A program made the position numbers and the translations under genes. The notes below the pieces were generated by a model. That model had not been told where the DNA came from, did not search any database, and saw nothing but the letters and a program-made list of their open reading frames with translations. From Bacillus glycinifermentans (GTDB lineage Bacteria > Bacillota > Bacilli > Bacillales > Bacillaceae), in contig NZ_LECW02000012.1 in NCBI RefSeq assembly GCF_001042475.2, positions 186,001 to 250,000 on the forward strand: a DNA stretch of 64,000 nucleotides, written 5' to 3'. Of this stretch, positions 62,446 through 64,000 are shown piece by piece. Within the stretch, counting starts at the first letter, position 1. Each line of letters opens with the position of its first letter.

Positions 62446-62473
62446 ATCTTATAGTATATCAGCCTCAGGTCAA
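62446..62473 (-). promoter_or_regulatory. fhuBGC promoter
   Basis: TTGACC (62468-62473) and TAAGAT (62446-62451) on the minus strand, 16-bp spacer; the -10 is the same as that of the yfiY-like promoter. Confidence 0.72.
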
Positions 62474-62501
62474 TTATTTAATAAAAATTTTTTCAAGAAA
62501 G

Positions 62502-62538
62502 AAAAAAGCCCGCTGATCTTCAGTTGAAGACCGCGGGC
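62502..62538 (-). terminator. Terminator after the antiporter gene
   Basis: GCCCGC / GCGGGC stem extended by GTCTTCA / TGAAGAT with a bulge, then six Ts on the minus strand. Confidence 0.88.
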
Positions 62539-62546
62539 CCCGGGCT

Positions 62547-63953
62547 TTAAGATTGTTGATTTCGGCTGAACTTTTTGGCCGCGAACGGGTAGATGATCAG
62601 GCCGATAAAGAACAAGCCGATTCCCAATATAAATGTCAGCCAATCAGCAGTTCCCGAAATGATAACCCACAAAGAATACCCTAGAGCGCACAGGGCAATG
62701 ATGCCGTCGCCTGTTCTCGATCCTTTCAGTTCATCATACGTATCTCCTTTAATGATAAGCTTCAGGCTGAACAAAGCCGCAATGAGATACGGTACGAGAT
62801 AAGCGAGCGTCGCAGACGTCGTCAAAAACGTAAAGGCCTGACTGATCGTCCCCGAAATCGTCGAGAAAATAAAGATTTGCGACATCAAGTTCGTGATGAT
62901 CAGCGAATTGACGGGACTCCCTTTTCTGTTCGTCTTTGCAAAAAAAGCGGGAAAATCGCCTGCTTTTGCCGCTTGATACGGAACCTCTGATCCGATTAAA
63001 ATCCAGCCAAGCATTGATCCGAACAATGAAATGATCGCCAAAATGGCCATGACCACGCTGCCGAAGCCGCCGATAATTGCATGCAGCACATCAACAAACG
63101 GCTTATTCGAAGCCTGGAGCTGATCGTGCGGAATAATGCCCATTGTAATTAACGTAATGATCATATAAATGCTGAGTGCAATCAACAGCCCGGTGATCGT
63201 GGCGCGTTTCACATCGCGCTGCGAAGATGCGCGCCCCGACAAAATAACGGCCGACTCGATGCCGACAAACGCCCACAGCGTAGAAATCGCCGCATTATGA
63301 ACCTGGCCGCCGAGCCCGATGCTTTTTCCGTCCGCCTCAACAGGAAAATAAAATGAATGAAATAAAGACACTTGAAATACGAATAATCCAGCTACAATAA
63401 ACAGGACAAACCCGAACACCTTGGAAAACGTCGTCAAAAAGTTGAGCTTTCCGGCTCCGTTTATACTGGAGACGAGAATGAAATGAGTGCCCCACAAAAG
63501 AATCGTGCATGCGATGAATGTGAGCAGCTGCCCAAGTGTTACGGGGTGTCCGCCAAGCTCAAACATCTCGCGCTTATCAGTCAAAATCGGCAGGAATGTC
63601 GTCAAATAACCGGCAAGGCTCGTGATGATGGCCACGTTGCTGATCCAGCTCGCAACCCAGTAACCCCACACCATCGTAAAGCCTGCGGCGTTTCCCTTTT
63701 TCGGGTCTGAAAACAGCGCCCTTGCATAGCTTTGCGGCCCCGCTTTCAGATCAGGACGGCGAATCGATAAATGGCCGAATACGAGCGCGATCATCAATAC
63801 GCCCGCACCCGTTACCAGCCATGCCGCCGTTACGCCGAGCGGGCTGGCCGTCTGCGCAAGCGTGCTTGGGAGCATGAAGATCCCGGAGCCGACCATATTT
63901 CCAACGACAAAAGCCGTTAAAAGCCAGAAACCCCATTTTTTTGTCTGTTCCAT
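62547..63953 (-). CDS. yvsH: Basic amino-acid/polyamine antiporter (APA family, YvsH/ArcD-like)
   Basis: A 468-residue APC-superfamily transporter with about 12-13 membrane segments. GNMVGSGIFMLPSTLAQ (residues ~19-35) is the unwound-helix substrate site; WAFVGIESAVILSGRA (near 225) is the acidic-residue segment of the Lys/Arg/ornithine antiporter subgroup. It likely exchanges arginine or lysine against ornithine or a polyamine. ATG 63953 follows CGGAGGT; the frame extends to 63974. Confidence 0.87.
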   Translation of the reverse strand: MEQTKKWGFWLLTAFVVGNMVGSGIFMLPSTLAQTASPLGVTAAWLVTGAGVLMIALVFGHLSIRRPDLKAGPQSYARALFSDPKKGNAAGFTMVWGYWVASWISNVAIITSLAGYLTTFLPILTDKREMFELGGHPVTLGQLLTFIACTILLWGTHFILVSSINGAGKLNFLTTFSKVFGFVLFIVAGLFVFQVSLFHSFYFPVEADGKSIGLGGQVHNAAISTLWAFVGIESAVILSGRASSQRDVKRATITGLLIALSIYMIITLITMGIIPHDQLQASNKPFVDVLHAIIGGFGSVVMAILAIISLFGSMLGWILIGSEVPYQAAKAGDFPAFFAKTNRKGSPVNSLIITNLMSQIFIFSTISGTISQAFTFLTTSATLAYLVPYLIAALFSLKLIIKGDTYDELKGSRTGDGIIALCALGYSLWVIISGTADWLTFILGIGLFFIGLIIYPFAAKKFSRNQQS

Positions 63954-64000
63954 ACAACTAATACCTCCGAGCATTTTATCAAAATATGCCGGACCAGACC

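Noticed and set aside
1..64000. CRISPR arrays, prophage, insertion sequences, tRNA or rRNA genes
   Set aside because: No direct-repeat array, no transposase or integrase motifs, and no cloverleaf or rRNA sequences were seen on reading through.

Overview
The window comes from a low-GC Firmicute of the Bacillus licheniformis/paralicheniformis group. The gene order follows the B. subtilis 168 segment yurZ-metQPN-yusDEFG-gcvH-yusI-fadEAN-yusNUVWXZ-mrgA-htrB-cssRS-yuxN-fumC-gerA-liaIHGFSR-yvqK-yvrABCD-yvrGH-fhuCGB-yvsH almost gene for gene. It is interrupted by blocks typical of the licheniformis group: a siderophore permease set beside yusV, a D-Ala-D-Ala carboxypeptidase-like gene, a pectinesterase, a decayed glycosyltransferase, and a galacturonate catabolism cluster. 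Gene names are taken from recognised B. subtilis relatives; no search was run.

Layout. 1-5.8 kb: methionine importer metNPQ under a SAM (S-box) riboswitch, then the small-gene string yusI-gcvH-yusGFED. 5.8-11.3 kb: beta-oxidation operon fadN-fadA-fadE with a perfect FadR operator. 11.4-12.3 kb: three small spore/coat-type genes. 12.3-17.3 kb: one Fur-boxed hydroxamate-siderophore region (binding protein, two permeases, ATPase, FhuF-like reductase). 17.3-20.9 kb: YusW lipoprotein, M3 oligopeptidase, PBP-like carboxypeptidase. 21-26.1 kb: SDR, PerR-type mrgA, HtrB protease and its CssRS regulators. 26-28.8 kb: TetR regulator with its own operator, and fumarase. 29.1-33.2 kb: gerA germinant receptor. 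33.2-37.8 kb: complete lia cell-envelope stress operon with LiaR-type promoter. 37.9-41.1 kb: accessory and decaying DNA (pectinesterase with a broken N terminus; glycosyltransferase frame with three in-frame stops; an orphan gene fragment). 41.2-45.3 kb: cobalamin uptake and salvage (PduO adenosyltransferase, BtuD-CbiZ fusion, BtuC, BtuF) preceded by a 35-codon leader ORF. 45.8-48.4 kb: SDR, MOSC protein and a divergent LysR regulator. 48.4-56.8 kb: polygalacturonase-uxaA-uxaB-exuR-transporter-uxaC. 56.8-59.4 kb: YvrGH two-component system. 59.5-62.5 kb: Fur-boxed fhuBGC without an adjacent fhuD. 62.5-64 kb: amino-acid antiporter.

How it fits together. This is mostly chromosomal backbone of a saprophytic spore-former: nutrient import, fatty-acid and pectin breakdown, iron and B12 acquisition, envelope and secretion stress response, and germination. 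The items most worth a second look are the glycosyltransferase frame with three clean stops and no frameshift, the leader ORF before btuF, two small genes or gene-like frames beside yuxN and fumC, the KNG variant in the carboxypeptidase, the matching terminator stems around the MOSC-LysR pair, and operator-like palindromes for YuxN, ExuR and the LysR protein. I did not find a clear-cut novel defence or biosynthetic system, CRISPR array, prophage, tRNA or rRNA.
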